Source of the DNA: Salinarimonas sp.
Lineage (GTDB): Bacteria > Pseudomonadota > Alphaproteobacteria > Rhizobiales > Beijerinckiaceae
DNA length: 45,709 nucleotides
Assembly: GCA_020832565.1 (NCBI GenBank)
Contig: JAFIEI010000030.1
Coordinates: forward strand, 1-45,709
Direction of reading: 5' to 3'
Shown here: one piece after another, positions 27,365-36,381 of the stretch
Layout: each line of letters begins with the position of its first letter
Position numbering within the stretch: position 1 is the first letter of the stretch
Translations under genes and position numbers: made by a program
The notes under the pieces: model-generated
What the model was told of the DNA's origin: nothing
Database searches by the model: none
Seen by the model: the letters and a program-made list of their open reading frames with translations, nothing else

Positions 27365-28288
27365 TCAGGCGGGCAGGCCGATGCGGCGGATCTCCCAGCT
27401 GAGTTCGATGCCGCTCGTCTCGTGCACGCGCCGGCGCACTTCCTCGCCGAGCGCCTCGATATCGGCTGCCGTGGCATTGCCGTGATTGATCAGGAAGTTG
27501 CAATGCATCGGCGAGACCTGGGCATCGCCGATCCGAAGGCCACGGCATCCCGCCGCGTCGATCAGCTGCCAGGCCTTCATTCCCGGCGGGTTCTTGAAGG
27601 TGGAGCCGCCGGTGCGGGTGTTGACGGGCTGCGTTGACGAGCGCGCCTCGGTGATCTCCTGCATGCGCGCGAGCAGCGCCTGCGGATCTCCCGGATAGCC
27701 CTTGAACAGCGCCTGGGTGAAGATCATGTCGACGGGGACGGCGCTGTGGCGATAGGAAAAGCCCATCGCGGCATGGTCGAGCACATGCAGGGCGCCGGAG
27801 GCGTCGAGCGCGCGGACCTCGACCAGCACGTCCTTGACCTCGCCGCCGTAAGCCCCGCCATTCATGCGCAGCGCCCCGCCGATGGCGCCGGGAATGCCGC
27901 GCAGGAAGGTAAGCCCGTCGATCCCCGCTTCCGCCGCGATGCGTGCAACCTTCACATCCGCCGCCCCCGCCCCGGCGCGCACGCGATGGCCGTCCTCGAC
28001 CGCAATCTGCGAGAAGCCGCGCCCGAGCCGGATCAGCACGCCGGGCAGGCCGCCATCACGGATCAGCAGGTTGGAGCCCCGCCCGATCACGGTGACGGGA
28101 AGATCCGCCGGGCGGCGGGCAAGAAACAGTGCGAGATCATCCTCGTCGGCGGGTTCGAACAGGAGCTCTGCCGGTCCGCCGGTGCGAAACCACGAAAGCG
28201 GCGCCGCCGGCGCATTGGCCGTCAATGCGCCGCGCAGATCCGGGATCGCTGCGCGGATCTCGTCGGTGCGATCGGGAAAGCCGCTCAC
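27365..28288 (-). CDS. murB: UDP-N-acetylenolpyruvoylglucosamine reductase
   Basis: A 307-residue FAD enzyme that reduces the enolpyruvyl group to make UDP-MurNAc. FAD-binding [32 protein letters not shown] and the catalytic serine in [11 protein letters not shown] are all present; the C-terminal [10 protein letters not shown] block is normal. The GTG start overlaps the murC stop by four bases (GTGA). Longer versions of the frame run back into murC and are rejected. Confidence 0.95.
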   Translation of the reverse strand: MSGFPDRTDEIRAAIPDLRGALTANAPAAPLSWFRTGGPAELLFEPADEDDLALFLARRPADLPVTVIGRGSNLLIRDGGLPGVLIRLGRGFSQIAVEDGHRVRAGAGAADVKVARIAAEAGIDGLTFLRGIPGAIGGALRMNGGAYGGEVKDVLVEVRALDASGALHVLDHAAMGFSYRHSAVPVDMIFTQALFKGYPGDPQALLARMQEITEARSSTQPVNTRTGGSTFKNPPGMKAWQLIDAAGCRGLRIGDAQVSPMHCNFLINHGNATAADIEALGEEVRRRVHETSGIELSWEIRRIGLPA

Positions 28289-29715
28289 CTGGTTTCTCCT
28301 GCACTCCCTCCGGCCCCGGCGGCGAGCTGGTCCGGCAGGGCATAGGCCCATTGGGTGATGTTGCCGGCACCGAGAAACATCACGTAATCGCCGGGTTTCG
28401 CCAGCTCCGCGATGATGGCGGGCAGATCATCCGGACCGTCGAGCGCCATCACCGAGCGATGCCCGCGCGCCTTCAGCCCGGAGACCAGCCCGTCGCGATC
28501 GGCGCCGGGAATATGCGCCTCGCCCGCCGCATAGACATCGGCGACGATCACCGTATCGGCATCGTTGAAGCAGGTGCAGAAATCATCGAACAGCGCCTTC
28601 AGGCGGGTATGGCGGTGCGGCTGCACGATGGCGATGACCTTGCCCTCGGCGGAGGCGCGGGCGGCCTTCAGCACGGCGGCGATCTCCACCGGGTGGTGGC
28701 CGTAATCGTCGAAGATGATCGCGCCGTTCCATTCGCCAGTGCGCGTAAAGCGCCGCTTCACCCCGCCGAACCCGGCGAGCGCCGTGCGGATCGCATCAGG
28801 CCTCATGCCCAGCTCATAGGCGAGCGCGAGCGCGCCGACGGCATTGAGCATGTTGTGATGGCCGGGCATCGGCATGACGAGATCGGGGATCTCGACGCTC
28901 TCAGCTCTTTTGCGGTCGTGGATCGTCACGCTGAACCGGCTCCTGCCGCCGGCAAGATCGATATCATGCACCCGCACATCCGCCTGCCGGTTGGTGCCGT
29001 AGGTCACGACCCGGCGATCCTCGATGCGCCCGACCAGATCCTGCACCGCCGGGTGATCGATGCACATCACCGCGAAACCATAGAAGGGAATGTTCTCGAT
29101 GAAGCTGTAGAAGGCCGCCTTGACCGCGTCATAAGTCTCGAAATGATCGAGATGCTCGGCATCGATATTGGTGACGATGGCGTAGTCGCAGGGCAGCTTA
29201 AGGAAGGTGCCGTCGGATTCGTCGGCTTCCACCACCATCCAGTCGCCCTTGCCCATGCGGGCATTGGTGCCATAGGCGTTGATGATGCCGCCATTGATCA
29301 CGGTCGGGTCGAAATTGCCGCCTTCGAGCAGGGTCGCGACGATGGAGGTGGTCGTGGTCTTGCCGTGAGTGCCGGCAATGGCGATCGCGGTCTTGAGCCG
29401 CATCAATTCGGCGAGCATCTCCGCGCGCCGCACCACGGGCAGGCGCAATTCGCGCGCGGCGACGAGCTCGGGATTGTCGCGCCGGATCGCGGTGGAGACC
29501 ACGACGACTTCCGCATCCTTGACGTTCTCCGCCGCATGGCCGGTGAAGGTGGTGATGCCCTTCTCGGCGAGCCGCGCGACATTGGCATTGCCGGCCGACG
29601 CATCCGAGCCCTGTACCGTATAGCCGAGATTGTGCATCACCTCCGCGATGCCCGACATGCCGATACCCCCGATTCCGATGAAATGGATGGGGCCGAGTTT
29701 CGGGGGCAGTTTCAT
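28285..29715 (-). CDS. murC: UDP-N-acetylmuramate-L-alanine ligase
   Basis: A 476-residue ATP-dependent ligase that adds the first L-Ala of the peptidoglycan stem. It begins with [17 protein letters not shown] (UDP-binding); the P-loop is [10 protein letters not shown], and EADESDGTF and [10 protein letters not shown] are in order. The ATG at 29715 is chosen because it places GIGGIGMSG at the normal distance from the start. It is coupled to murB at its 3' end and follows murG by 22 bases. Confidence 0.97.
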   Translation of the reverse strand: MKLPPKLGPIHFIGIGGIGMSGIAEVMHNLGYTVQGSDASAGNANVARLAEKGITTFTGHAAENVKDAEVVVVSTAIRRDNPELVAARELRLPVVRRAEMLAELMRLKTAIAIAGTHGKTTTTSIVATLLEGGNFDPTVINGGIINAYGTNARMGKGDWMVVEADESDGTFLKLPCDYAIVTNIDAEHLDHFETYDAVKAAFYSFIENIPFYGFAVMCIDHPAVQDLVGRIEDRRVVTYGTNRQADVRVHDIDLAGGRSRFSVTIHDRKRAESVEIPDLVMPMPGHHNMLNAVGALALAYELGMRPDAIRTALAGFGGVKRRFTRTGEWNGAIIFDDYGHHPVEIAAVLKAARASAEGKVIAIVQPHRHTRLKALFDDFCTCFNDADTVIVADVYAAGEAHIPGADRDGLVSGLKARGHRSVMALDGPDDLPAIIAELAKPGDYVMFLGAGNITQWAYALPDQLAAGAGGSAGETR

Positions 29716-29737
29716 GATGGTTCTCTCGATTTGGCGA

Positions 29738-30850
29738 TCAGCCCTGCGCGCCGGCAAGGCGCATGACGAGATCGGCGAGACGCTCCGCCGCATCCGGTAC
29801 GCCTGCGCTCTTGGCCGCCTGCGCGGCTTTCGTCAAGCCGTCGGGGTCACACAGGCGTGTCGCGAGCTCCTGCGCCAGACGCTCAGGGGTAAATTCCGTT
29901 TGTGGAAGCATGAGGGCAGCGCCGATATCGGCGAGAAGCGCGGCATTGGCCGCCTGGTCCTGATCGAGGGCGCCGGGCAGGGGCACGAGGATGGCCGGCC
30001 GGCCGATCACCGCGAGTTCGGAGACCGTCGAGGCGCCCGAGCGCGAAATAACCAGATGCGCGCTCGCGATTCGCCCCGGCAGGTCCCTGAAGAAGGGCTC
30101 GACCTCTCCCGCGACGCCGATTGCGGCATAGGCGGCGCGCACGCGCTCCAGATCCTCGGGCCGTGCCTGCTGGGTGATGCGGATGCGCGCGCGCAGTTCC
30201 GGCGCGAGTAATCCGATCGCCTGCGGCACCACATCCGAGATCACCCGCGCGCCCTGGCTGCCGCCGAATGCGAGGAGGTTCAGCGGCGCGTCGTCCGTCG
30301 CGGCGGGATAGGGGATCTGTGCTGCGTCCAGCACGTTGGGCCGTACCGGATTGCCGGTCATCACGATCTTCGCTTTCGCCGCCTCGGGAACCCCGCGCAA
30401 TTCCGGCACGCTCGACGCAAGATGCGTCACGCGCCCGGCGAGGAAGCGGTTGGCGCGCCCGATCACGCCGTTTTGCTCGTGCAGCACGGTCTTGCAGCCC
30501 GCGAGGCTCCCAGCGAGCAGGGGCGGGACGGTGGGGTAGCCGCCGAAGCCGACGACGACGGCGGGGCGGGCACGCGCGACCAGCCTGCGGGCCTGCAGGA
30601 AGCCGCGGGCGAGCGTGACCAGCGCTTTCAATCCGGCCACGGCTGAGCGCCCCGAGGGCGTGGCGGCGGGAATGGCGACGACTTCGTCGGCGGGAAAGGT
30701 TTCCGCCAGAGGCCCGATCCGGTTGTCGGTGACGAGCATGATGCGGCAGCCGCGCGCGCGCAGGATGCCCGCGAGCGCCTCGGCAGGAAACAGATGCCCG
30801 CCGGTGCCGCCGGCTGAGATCATCACGAGGGGTTTGTCCGCGCTCATCAT
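29738..30850 (-). CDS. murG: UDP-GlcNAc-undecaprenyl-pyrophosphoryl-MurNAc-pentapeptide transferase (MurG)
   Basis: A 370-residue peripheral membrane glycosyltransferase (GT28) that makes lipid [33 protein letters not shown] and the UDP-GlcNAc site [18 protein letters not shown] with the following [16 protein letters not shown] are intact. Two adjacent ATGs are available; the first overlaps the ftsW stop by one base, and AGGAG lies four bases before it and seven before the second, which is equally plausible. A longer frame upstream lies inside ftsW and is rejected. Confidence 0.96.
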   Translation of the reverse strand: MMSADKPLVMISAGGTGGHLFPAEALAGILRARGCRIMLVTDNRIGPLAETFPADEVVAIPAATPSGRSAVAGLKALVTLARGFLQARRLVARARPAVVVGFGGYPTVPPLLAGSLAGCKTVLHEQNGVIGRANRFLAGRVTHLASSVPELRGVPEAAKAKIVMTGNPVRPNVLDAAQIPYPAATDDAPLNLLAFGGSQGARVISDVVPQAIGLLAPELRARIRITQQARPEDLERVRAAYAAIGVAGEVEPFFRDLPGRIASAHLVISRSGASTVSELAVIGRPAILVPLPGALDQDQAANAALLADIGAALMLPQTEFTPERLAQELATRLCDPDGLTKAAQAAKSAGVPDAAERLADLVMRLAGAQG

Positions 30851-31998
30851 CAGGCTCCTGCGGGGCGCGGAACATAGGCGCGCGGCTGCAACCGGGCGCG
30901 TGGTCGTTTTCGCGTGAGTGCGATCAGGAAGCCGGCGGCGAGCGCCAGCGAGAACAGCGACGAACCGCCATAGGAGATGAAGGGCAGGGTCATGCCCTTG
31001 GCCGGGAGCAGATTGACATTGACCATCATGTTGATGGTGGCCTGCAGGCCGAACATCAGCAAGAGCCCTGATACGGCGAGCCGCGAAAAGGCGTCCTCGT
31101 TGCGCCCCGCGAGCAGCAATCCGCGCAGCACGATGAAGGCATAGATCACGACGATGACGAGGCACACGGCGATGCCGAACTCCTCCGCCGTCACCGCGAA
31201 AATGAAATCGGTATGGGCATCGGGCAGCACGCGCTTCACCGTCCCCTCCCCGGGCCCGCGCCCGAGCCAGCCCCCGCGCGCGAAGGATTCGAGCGCCATG
31301 TCGACCTGGAAGGTGTCGCCGGCATCGCTGTCGAGGAAGCGGGTGATGCGCTCGCGCACATGCGGCAAGAGGTTATAGGCGCCGATGATGCCGATCACGC
31401 CGATCCCGCCGAGACCCATCACCCAGAACCAGTGCAACCCGGCAATGAAGAACATGCCGGCCCAGACGGCGGTGATCAGCATGGTCTGACCGAAATCCGG
31501 CTGCAGGATCAGGGGTGTAATCGTCAGCGGCAGGAGCGCGAAGGCGATCCAGACCGCGGGCAGGTCGGGCCGGCGCGCGGCTTCCGAGAAGGCCCAGGCG
31601 GTGAGGATCACGAAAGCCGGCTTGACGAATTCCGAGGGCTGGATGCTCACGCCCATCAGCGAGATCCAGCGATGCGCGCCCTTGATCTCGGGCCCGTACT
31701 GGATCGCGGCGACGACGAGGACCATGCCGGCGCAATAGACGAACAGCGCCAGCCGCCGGATCAGCCGCGCATCGAGAAAGGAGATGATCACCAGCAGAAG
31801 CAGCGCCGGCAACAGGAACAGCGCCTGGCGCTCGACGAAATGGAAGGTGGACAGGCCGATTCGCGAGGCGACCGGCGGCCCGCCCCCCATCAGCATGACG
31901 AGGCCGATCACCATCAGACCGCACAGGGCAGCCAGCAGCGACCGGTCGATCGTCCACCACCAATCGCCGACGAGCGAACGTTGCGCACGCGAGACCAT
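30850..31998 (-). CDS. ftsW: Division-specific lipid II polymerase FtsW (SEDS family)
   Basis: A 382-residue inner membrane protein with about ten helices. Signature blocks are GAHRWISLMGVSIQPSEFVK, LQPDFGQTMLI, then GRGPGEGTVKRVLPDAHTDF with the catalytic region, and near the end GMTLPFISYGGSSLF. FtsW polymerises septal peptidoglycan with its partner FtsI. It heads ftsW-murG-murC-murB; murD and mraY, which usually precede it, are not next to it here. A CtrA-like box lies about 80 bases upstream. The long basic C-terminal tail is typical of alphaproteobacteria. Confidence 0.96.
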   Translation of the reverse strand: MVSRAQRSLVGDWWWTIDRSLLAALCGLMVIGLVMLMGGGPPVASRIGLSTFHFVERQALFLLPALLLLVIISFLDARLIRRLALFVYCAGMVLVVAAIQYGPEIKGAHRWISLMGVSIQPSEFVKPAFVILTAWAFSEAARRPDLPAVWIAFALLPLTITPLILQPDFGQTMLITAVWAGMFFIAGLHWFWVMGLGGIGVIGIIGAYNLLPHVRERITRFLDSDAGDTFQVDMALESFARGGWLGRGPGEGTVKRVLPDAHTDFIFAVTAEEFGIAVCLVIVVIYAFIVLRGLLLAGRNEDAFSRLAVSGLLLMFGLQATINMMVNVNLLPAKGMTLPFISYGGSSLFSLALAAGFLIALTRKRPRARLQPRAYVPRPAGA

Positions 31999-32077
31999 GC
32001 CGTTTCCCCGAAATCACGCCAACCGAGCCTGCTTCCGTTGTGGAAGCGACAGGCAGACAGCCATGACGTGATTGTGG

Positions 32078-32092
32078 TGAACGGGTGGTTAA
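32078..32092 (-). promoter_or_regulatory. Possible CtrA box upstream of ftsW
   Basis: On the minus strand the sequence reads TTAA-N7-TTCA, one mismatch from the CtrA consensus TTAA-N7-TTAA, and the first half continues as TTAACC. It is placed 80-95 bases before the ftsW start. Functional use is inferred from its rarity in GC-rich DNA and its location. Confidence 0.35.
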
Positions 32093-32176
32093 GAAGGATT
32101 GAAGAAGACGCAGGATCGGCCCCGGTTCCGGCGATGCCGACGCGATCTGCGGAACCGCACGAATGACATGCCGTGC

Positions 32177-32211
32177 CTGGTCAAGATGGTGGGTCTGGTC
32201 AAGATGGTGGG
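32177..32211. repeat. 17-base tandem repeat overlapping the 3' end of tRNA-Val
   Basis: CTGGTCAAGATGGTGGG occurs at 32177-32193 and again at 32195-32211, with a period of 18 bases. The inner copy contains the last seven bases of the tRNA (as TGGTGGG), so the outer copy is a duplicate of the tRNA 3' end and its downstream flank. Confidence 0.85.
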
Positions 32212-32279
32212 CGCGACAGGGATTGAACCTGTGACCCTTCGCGTGTGAAGCGAATGCTCTCCCGCTGAGCTACGCGCCC
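32205..32279 (-). tRNA. tRNA-Val (CAC)
   Basis: 75 bases including encoded CCA. The acceptor arms GGGCGCG and CGCGCCC pair fully. The anticodon stem TTCGC/GCGAA closes the loop TTCACAC, so the anticodon is CAC, reading GUG. The T-loop is TTCAATC with stem ACAGG/CCTGT. It follows the small membrane protein gene on the same strand. Confidence 0.96.
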
Positions 32280-32331
32280 GATGCCGGTTTCGTATGTCGT
32301 GTCACGCCCGGCGTCAAGTCTGGTTTTCACC

Positions 32332-32865
32332 TCATCGACGGCGCAGCAGAATGAGCCCCAGGGTGATAGCGATCAGCGGCAGCGGCCAGGGCCAGAGATA
32401 GGACGGCGCGAAGACGACGACATATCCCGCTGCCACGAAGGTCAGGCGATGAACGAGATGCCGCAGATGATGCGCGCCGCCCGGATCGGCGAGCAGCCCT
32501 TCGAGCTCTGCGGCACTGTGAAACACCGCAAAGCCGCCATACAGGCAAAGGAGGAAGACGGGCGCGGCGAGCACGAGCCCCCAGAGCAGCCGCGTCGGCC
32601 GCCCCGTACGGCGCAGGAACAGGCCGGCAAAGAGCATCAGCAGCAATGCTGCGAACACACCCGCGACGCCGAACAGTGCGATCAGCGCCTCCGTGCGCGG
32701 ATTGATCGGCTCACCGCGCTCGAGCACCCGCAGATAGGTTGCCGCGGAAGCCACGAAGCCTACGAGAAGCATGCGCCACGCGCTGCCGGCAAGATGCGTC
32801 AGGAGACCCGCGAAACGATTCGGCGGGGCCTTCCCGAGGCGGCTCTCCCGGTGCGCCATCGCCAT
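32332..32865 (-). CDS. Unknown small inner membrane protein
   Basis: A 177-residue protein with four predicted helices at about 28-46, 61-86, 92-116 and 142-172, and a positively charged N-terminus. The last helix carries WPWPLPLIAITLGLILLRRR, and a histidine-rich loop (HHLRHLVHR) precedes it. No family is recognised. Its ATG begins immediately after the rpe stop (TGA-ATG), so it is translated from the same message. A histidine cluster near a membrane helix could bind a metal or haem, but nothing else supports that. Confidence 0.7.
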   Translation of the reverse strand: MAMAHRESRLGKAPPNRFAGLLTHLAGSAWRMLLVGFVASAATYLRVLERGEPINPRTEALIALFGVAGVFAALLLMLFAGLFLRRTGRPTRLLWGLVLAAPVFLLCLYGGFAVFHSAAELEGLLADPGGAHHLRHLVHRLTFVAAGYVVVFAPSYLWPWPLPLIAITLGLILLRRR

Positions 32866-33555
32866 TCAGGCCGCTTCGGTGGCGGCATCCCGGGCCGCCC
32901 GGCGGATCGCGGCGATGTTGCTGGCATAGGCGTCGGGCCCGCCCTTGAACACGGCGGAGCCGGCAACGAGCACATTGGCACCCGCCGCGACCACCTGCGG
33001 GGCGGTCTGGGGGGTGACGCCGCCATCGATTTCGATCTCGATCGGTCGATCGCCGATCATGGCACGCACCTGCGCGATCTTGGGCACGACCGAGGCGATG
33101 AAGGCCTGGCCGCCGAAACCCGGATTGACCGTCATCAGGCAGACGAGATCGACCATGTCGAGCAGCGGTTCAAGCGCCTCGGCGGGCGTGCCCGGATTGA
33201 GCGCGATCCCGGCCTTGCAACCCAGCGCCCGGATCGCCTGCAGGCTGCGATGCGTATGCGGCCCGGCTTCGGCATGCACGGTGATCACCTGCGCCCCGGC
33301 ATCGGCGAAGGCCTCGAGATACGGATCGACCGGTGCGATCATCAGATGCACGTCGAAGAGCTGCGTGGTGGATTTGCGGATCGCCTTGATGATCGGCGGG
33401 CCGAAGGTGAGATTGGGGACGAAATGCCCATCCATCACGTCGATATGGATCCAGTCGGCCCCGGCCTCCACCACGCTTTCGACTTCCGCACCGAGGCGGG
33501 CGAAATCGGCGGAGAGGATGGAAGGAGCGATGCGCAACGGGCGAATTTCGGTCAT
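32866..33555 (-). CDS. rpe: Ribulose-phosphate 3-epimerase
   Basis: A 229-residue TIM-barrel enzyme that interconverts ribulose 5-phosphate and xylulose 5-phosphate. The N-terminal [13 protein letters not shown], the metal/catalytic [25 protein letters not shown] and IEIDGGV are all intact. The ATG at 33555 is chosen by family length, although no good ribosome site is seen; an ATG nine codons upstream is possible. It is divergent from the SleB-type gene, and the downstream membrane protein gene abuts it. Confidence 0.96.
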   Translation of the reverse strand: MTEIRPLRIAPSILSADFARLGAEVESVVEAGADWIHIDVMDGHFVPNLTFGPPIIKAIRKSTTQLFDVHLMIAPVDPYLEAFADAGAQVITVHAEAGPHTHRSLQAIRALGCKAGIALNPGTPAEALEPLLDMVDLVCLMTVNPGFGGQAFIASVVPKIAQVRAMIGDRPIEIEIDGGVTPQTAPQVVAAGANVLVAGSAVFKGGPDAYASNIAAIRRAARDAATEAA

Positions 33556-33724
33556 GGGGGCAATCCGTTTGAGAGCCGTCATGCGCAGGCGCTATCACGC
33601 GCACGCCCTGCGCGCAACTGCGCCGCGATCCGCCCCGCCGCCTCGATGCAGGACCTTCACGACAGGATCGCGGGACGGTCGAGACGAGCCCGGGAACGGC
33701 TCGAATACAAGTCTCTTCATCGTC

Positions 33725-33740
33725 TTAACCCTTTTTGAAC
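33725..33740 (+). promoter_or_regulatory. Possible CtrA box upstream of the SleB-type hydrolase
   Basis: TTAA-N7-TGAAC, one mismatch from TTAA-N7-TTAAC, with the first half extended as TTAACCC. It sits about 57 bases before the hydrolase start, in the divergent gap with rpe. Confidence 0.35.
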
Positions 33741-33796
33741 CCTGATTCGCGATCCTTGATGAAAGCGGCACGGCGTGTCGCTCCGGTCACAGTCCC

Positions 33797-35068
33797 ATGG
33801 GTGCTCGCGTGCGTCGGCGTCAACGAGTCTTCGGAATGAGATGGATTTGCGCCACGGTTGCGCCCTGGGCGCTCGGTGGCGGGATGCTGGTCTCCTTCAC
33901 CGCCGTGGCCAGCAACGACGTCTCCGATATCGGCCATACCATCCGCGAGGCGGGCCGTACCGCATCCCTCATAGCCAGCGACCAGCTGATCACGCCACCG
34001 CGGGTGACCGATCTGCGCAGCCTGCCGGGATCGACGGCGCTGACGGCTCCCACACGCCACAAGGCCTCGCTGCGCTTCGGATTGCCCGAGGACGCACTGC
34101 GCACCGATCTCGTCGACCCGCCGCGCTTCGAGCCCAAGGACGGCGCCTATGAGGGCGAGACGCCCGAACTCAACCGCGACAACAAGGGCGACCCGATCGT
34201 CCCGCTGCGCCCGACCCTGAGCCGGCTCGGACGCATGCTCGCCCCCGACAGTGACCCGGATACCGATGCGATCGGCTTCGAGGGGCCCGGCACCGGTATC
34301 GGCGCGCCGCCCGCGCTGGAACGTGGCGGGGCGCTGCCCGGCGAAATCGATCTCGACCAGAGTTTCACCCGTCCACCCGCCCCCACCGCGACGGATCGCG
34401 CGACGGCGGAACCGTCCCCGCAGGCAGCCGAACAGGGCTCTTCGGGAATCGGGCGCGCCGGCGGCATCACCCCGGGCCGCGACGGAGCCACGCCGGCCGT
34501 GGCGCGGGTCGAGACTTTCGCGGCGCTGACGCCCGTCACCCACAGCTGGAGCCCGGTCGAGGTCGGCGCCGTGCCGGTGACCCTGCCGGCGGGCGCCTCG
34601 CGCTTCGTGCGCCGCTATCCGAACCAGCCCCATTACGCCGCGCTGATCGATCCCGGCAAGCGGGACGCGGAAATGCGCTGCCTCGCCGAGGCGATCTATT
34701 TCGAGGCCCGCAGTGAACCCGAACTCGGCCAGACCGCCGTGGCGCAGGTGGTGATGAACCGCGTTGCGAGCCGGCTCTATCCGAATTCGATCTGCGGCGT
34801 GGTCTATCAGAACCGCCACCGGCATCTGGCCTGCCAGTTCACCTTCGCCTGCGAGGGCCGCTCCCTGCGCATCCGCGAGCCGGCGCCCTGGCGTCGGGCC
34901 GAGCGCCTTGCTCAGGAGGTCGTCAGCGGCACGAGCTTTATCGAGAGCGTCGGGCTCGCCACGCATTATCACGCGGATTACGTCAATCCGCGCTGGGCCC
35001 GCGCGCTCCTGCGCCGCGACAAGATCGGCCGCCACATCTTCTACCAGCTCCGCCCCGGCCAGCGCTGA
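33797..35068 (+). CDS. SleB-family cell wall hydrolase
   Basis: A 423-residue protein. A membrane anchor or signal (about 16-38) is followed by some 240 residues of Pro/Asp/Gly-rich, probably disordered sequence. The C-terminal 130 residues form the Hydrolase_2 (SleB/CwlJ) domain: [17 protein letters not shown] with candidate catalytic glutamates E298 and E303, [31 protein letters not shown] and [11 protein letters not shown]. In Bacillus, SleB is a spore-cortex lytic transglycosylase; the alphaproteobacterial versions act on vegetative wall. An ATG at codon 14 (33836) sits closer to the membrane helix and could be the true start. It converges on the patatin gene. Confidence 0.88.
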   Translation: MGARVRRRQRVFGMRWICATVAPWALGGGMLVSFTAVASNDVSDIGHTIREAGRTASLIASDQLITPPRVTDLRSLPGSTALTAPTRHKASLRFGLPEDALRTDLVDPPRFEPKDGAYEGETPELNRDNKGDPIVPLRPTLSRLGRMLAPDSDPDTDAIGFEGPGTGIGAPPALERGGALPGEIDLDQSFTRPPAPTATDRATAEPSPQAAEQGSSGIGRAGGITPGRDGATPAVARVETFAALTPVTHSWSPVEVGAVPVTLPAGASRFVRRYPNQPHYAALIDPGKRDAEMRCLAEAIYFEARSEPELGQTAVAQVVMNRVASRLYPNSICGVVYQNRHRHLACQFTFACEGRSLRIREPAPWRRAERLAQEVVSGTSFIESVGLATHYHADYVNPRWARALLRRDKIGRHIFYQLRPGQR

Positions 35069-35085
35069 AGCGCAACGCTGCTCCC

Positions 35086-36153
35086 TCAGTCGATCTGCGG
35101 GCGCAGATCCAGCGTGGCACGCTTGCCGATATCGTCGTAATGGCGCTCCAGCCAGGCCCGCCCGGCGGCATGGCCACGCTCCTTGAGCGTCGCGATCGAG
35201 CTCCAGTCGGCGCGGATGCGCGAGGAGGCGGCGAAATCGTCGAGATAGCCGGTCGGGTCGACGCGATGCATCAGCACGCGCTTGTAATCTTCGTGCGAGA
35301 GCTTGCCCTCGTCGATCAGCCGGGTGACGAACTCGATGGCACGCAATTCCTTGATCAGGCTGGCATTGAAGGTGATCTCGGAAAGCCGGTTCGAAATCTC
35401 GCGCGCCGTACGCGGCGTCTCGCGCCGCTCGATCGGGTTGATCTGGACGAGCAGGATATCGTCCGCCGCGACGCCGTAGAACAGGGGATAGAGCGGTGGA
35501 TTCCCCATGTAGCCGCCGTCCCAATAGGGCACGCCGTCGATCTCGACCGCCTTGAAGACCTGCGGCAGGCAGGCGGAGGCGAGCAGGTGATCGACGGTGA
35601 GCTCCTCGCGGGGGAAGACCACGAGCTTGCCGGTCCAGACATTCGTTGCCGCGATGCACAGTTTCAGGCGCGGGCAGGCCCGCACATTCTCGAAATTGAT
35701 CAGATCCGCCAGCGCATCGCGCAGGGGATTGGCGTCAAGCGGGTTGGAATCGTAGGGGCTGGAGAACTTCTTGACCGTGTCGAGCCACATCCGCCCGAAC
35801 GAATCCTCGTCATACCAGAACCCCATCATCCGGTCGAAGATGCCCCGCTGCATCGGCGAGAGCCGTCCGCCGATGCTGACGCGCTGCCAGAAGGCCTCGA
35901 GCCCCGCACGCGCGCCTTCGGGCCCGCCTTCCTGCCAGCCATCGGCCAGGGCGATCGCGTTCATCGCCCCGGCGGAGGCGCCGGATATCGCCTCGATGGC
36001 CAGCCGCCCGTCTTCGAGAATGGCGTCGAGCACGCCCCAGGTGAAGGCGCCATGCGATCCCCCGCCCTGCAGCGCGAGGCTGACGGTCTTTTCCGCCTTC
36101 GGCCCGACGAGGCCGCGCGGCCCCTCGGCGAGAGATGGTGCTCGTCCGCTCAT
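35086..36153 (-). CDS. Patatin-like phospholipase family protein
   Basis: A 355-residue serine acyl hydrolase. The oxyanion hole GGGSHG (about 31-36), nucleophile motif GASAG (S60) and the catalytic aspartate in YWDGGYMGNPP (about D212) form the Ser-Asp dyad of patatins. The long C-terminal half (RREISNRLSEITFN and onward) matches bacterial patatin-like proteins of this size. It is predicted to be cytosolic, since there is no signal peptide at the selected start. The ATG at 36153 follows GGAGGATC; a longer frame is rejected. Substrates may be phospholipids or polyhydroxyalkanoate; the sequence does not decide. Confidence 0.9.
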   Translation of the reverse strand: MSGRAPSLAEGPRGLVGPKAEKTVSLALQGGGSHGAFTWGVLDAILEDGRLAIEAISGASAGAMNAIALADGWQEGGPEGARAGLEAFWQRVSIGGRLSPMQRGIFDRMMGFWYDEDSFGRMWLDTVKKFSSPYDSNPLDANPLRDALADLINFENVRACPRLKLCIAATNVWTGKLVVFPREELTVDHLLASACLPQVFKAVEIDGVPYWDGGYMGNPPLYPLFYGVAADDILLVQINPIERRETPRTAREISNRLSEITFNASLIKELRAIEFVTRLIDEGKLSHEDYKRVLMHRVDPTGYLDDFAASSRIRADWSSIATLKERGHAAGRAWLERHYDDIGKRATLDLRPQID

Positions 36154-36381
36154 GTGATCCTCCAGACGCCGTAATCGATTGGGACAGGCATGCGCCGCCG
36201 CTTTGCCGCAACGCACCATCCGCAATATAGGCATGCCCTGCCCGCCGTTTCCAGAACCGAACGGAGCGTTGCGCATTCCGCGTGCTTGTGATGCCCCGCC
36301 GGATCGGCAAAGATCACCGTCAAATCCGGCGCAAATCAGCCGGAGAGAATCGTCCGCAAGGGCGGCATCACGGAGGATATC

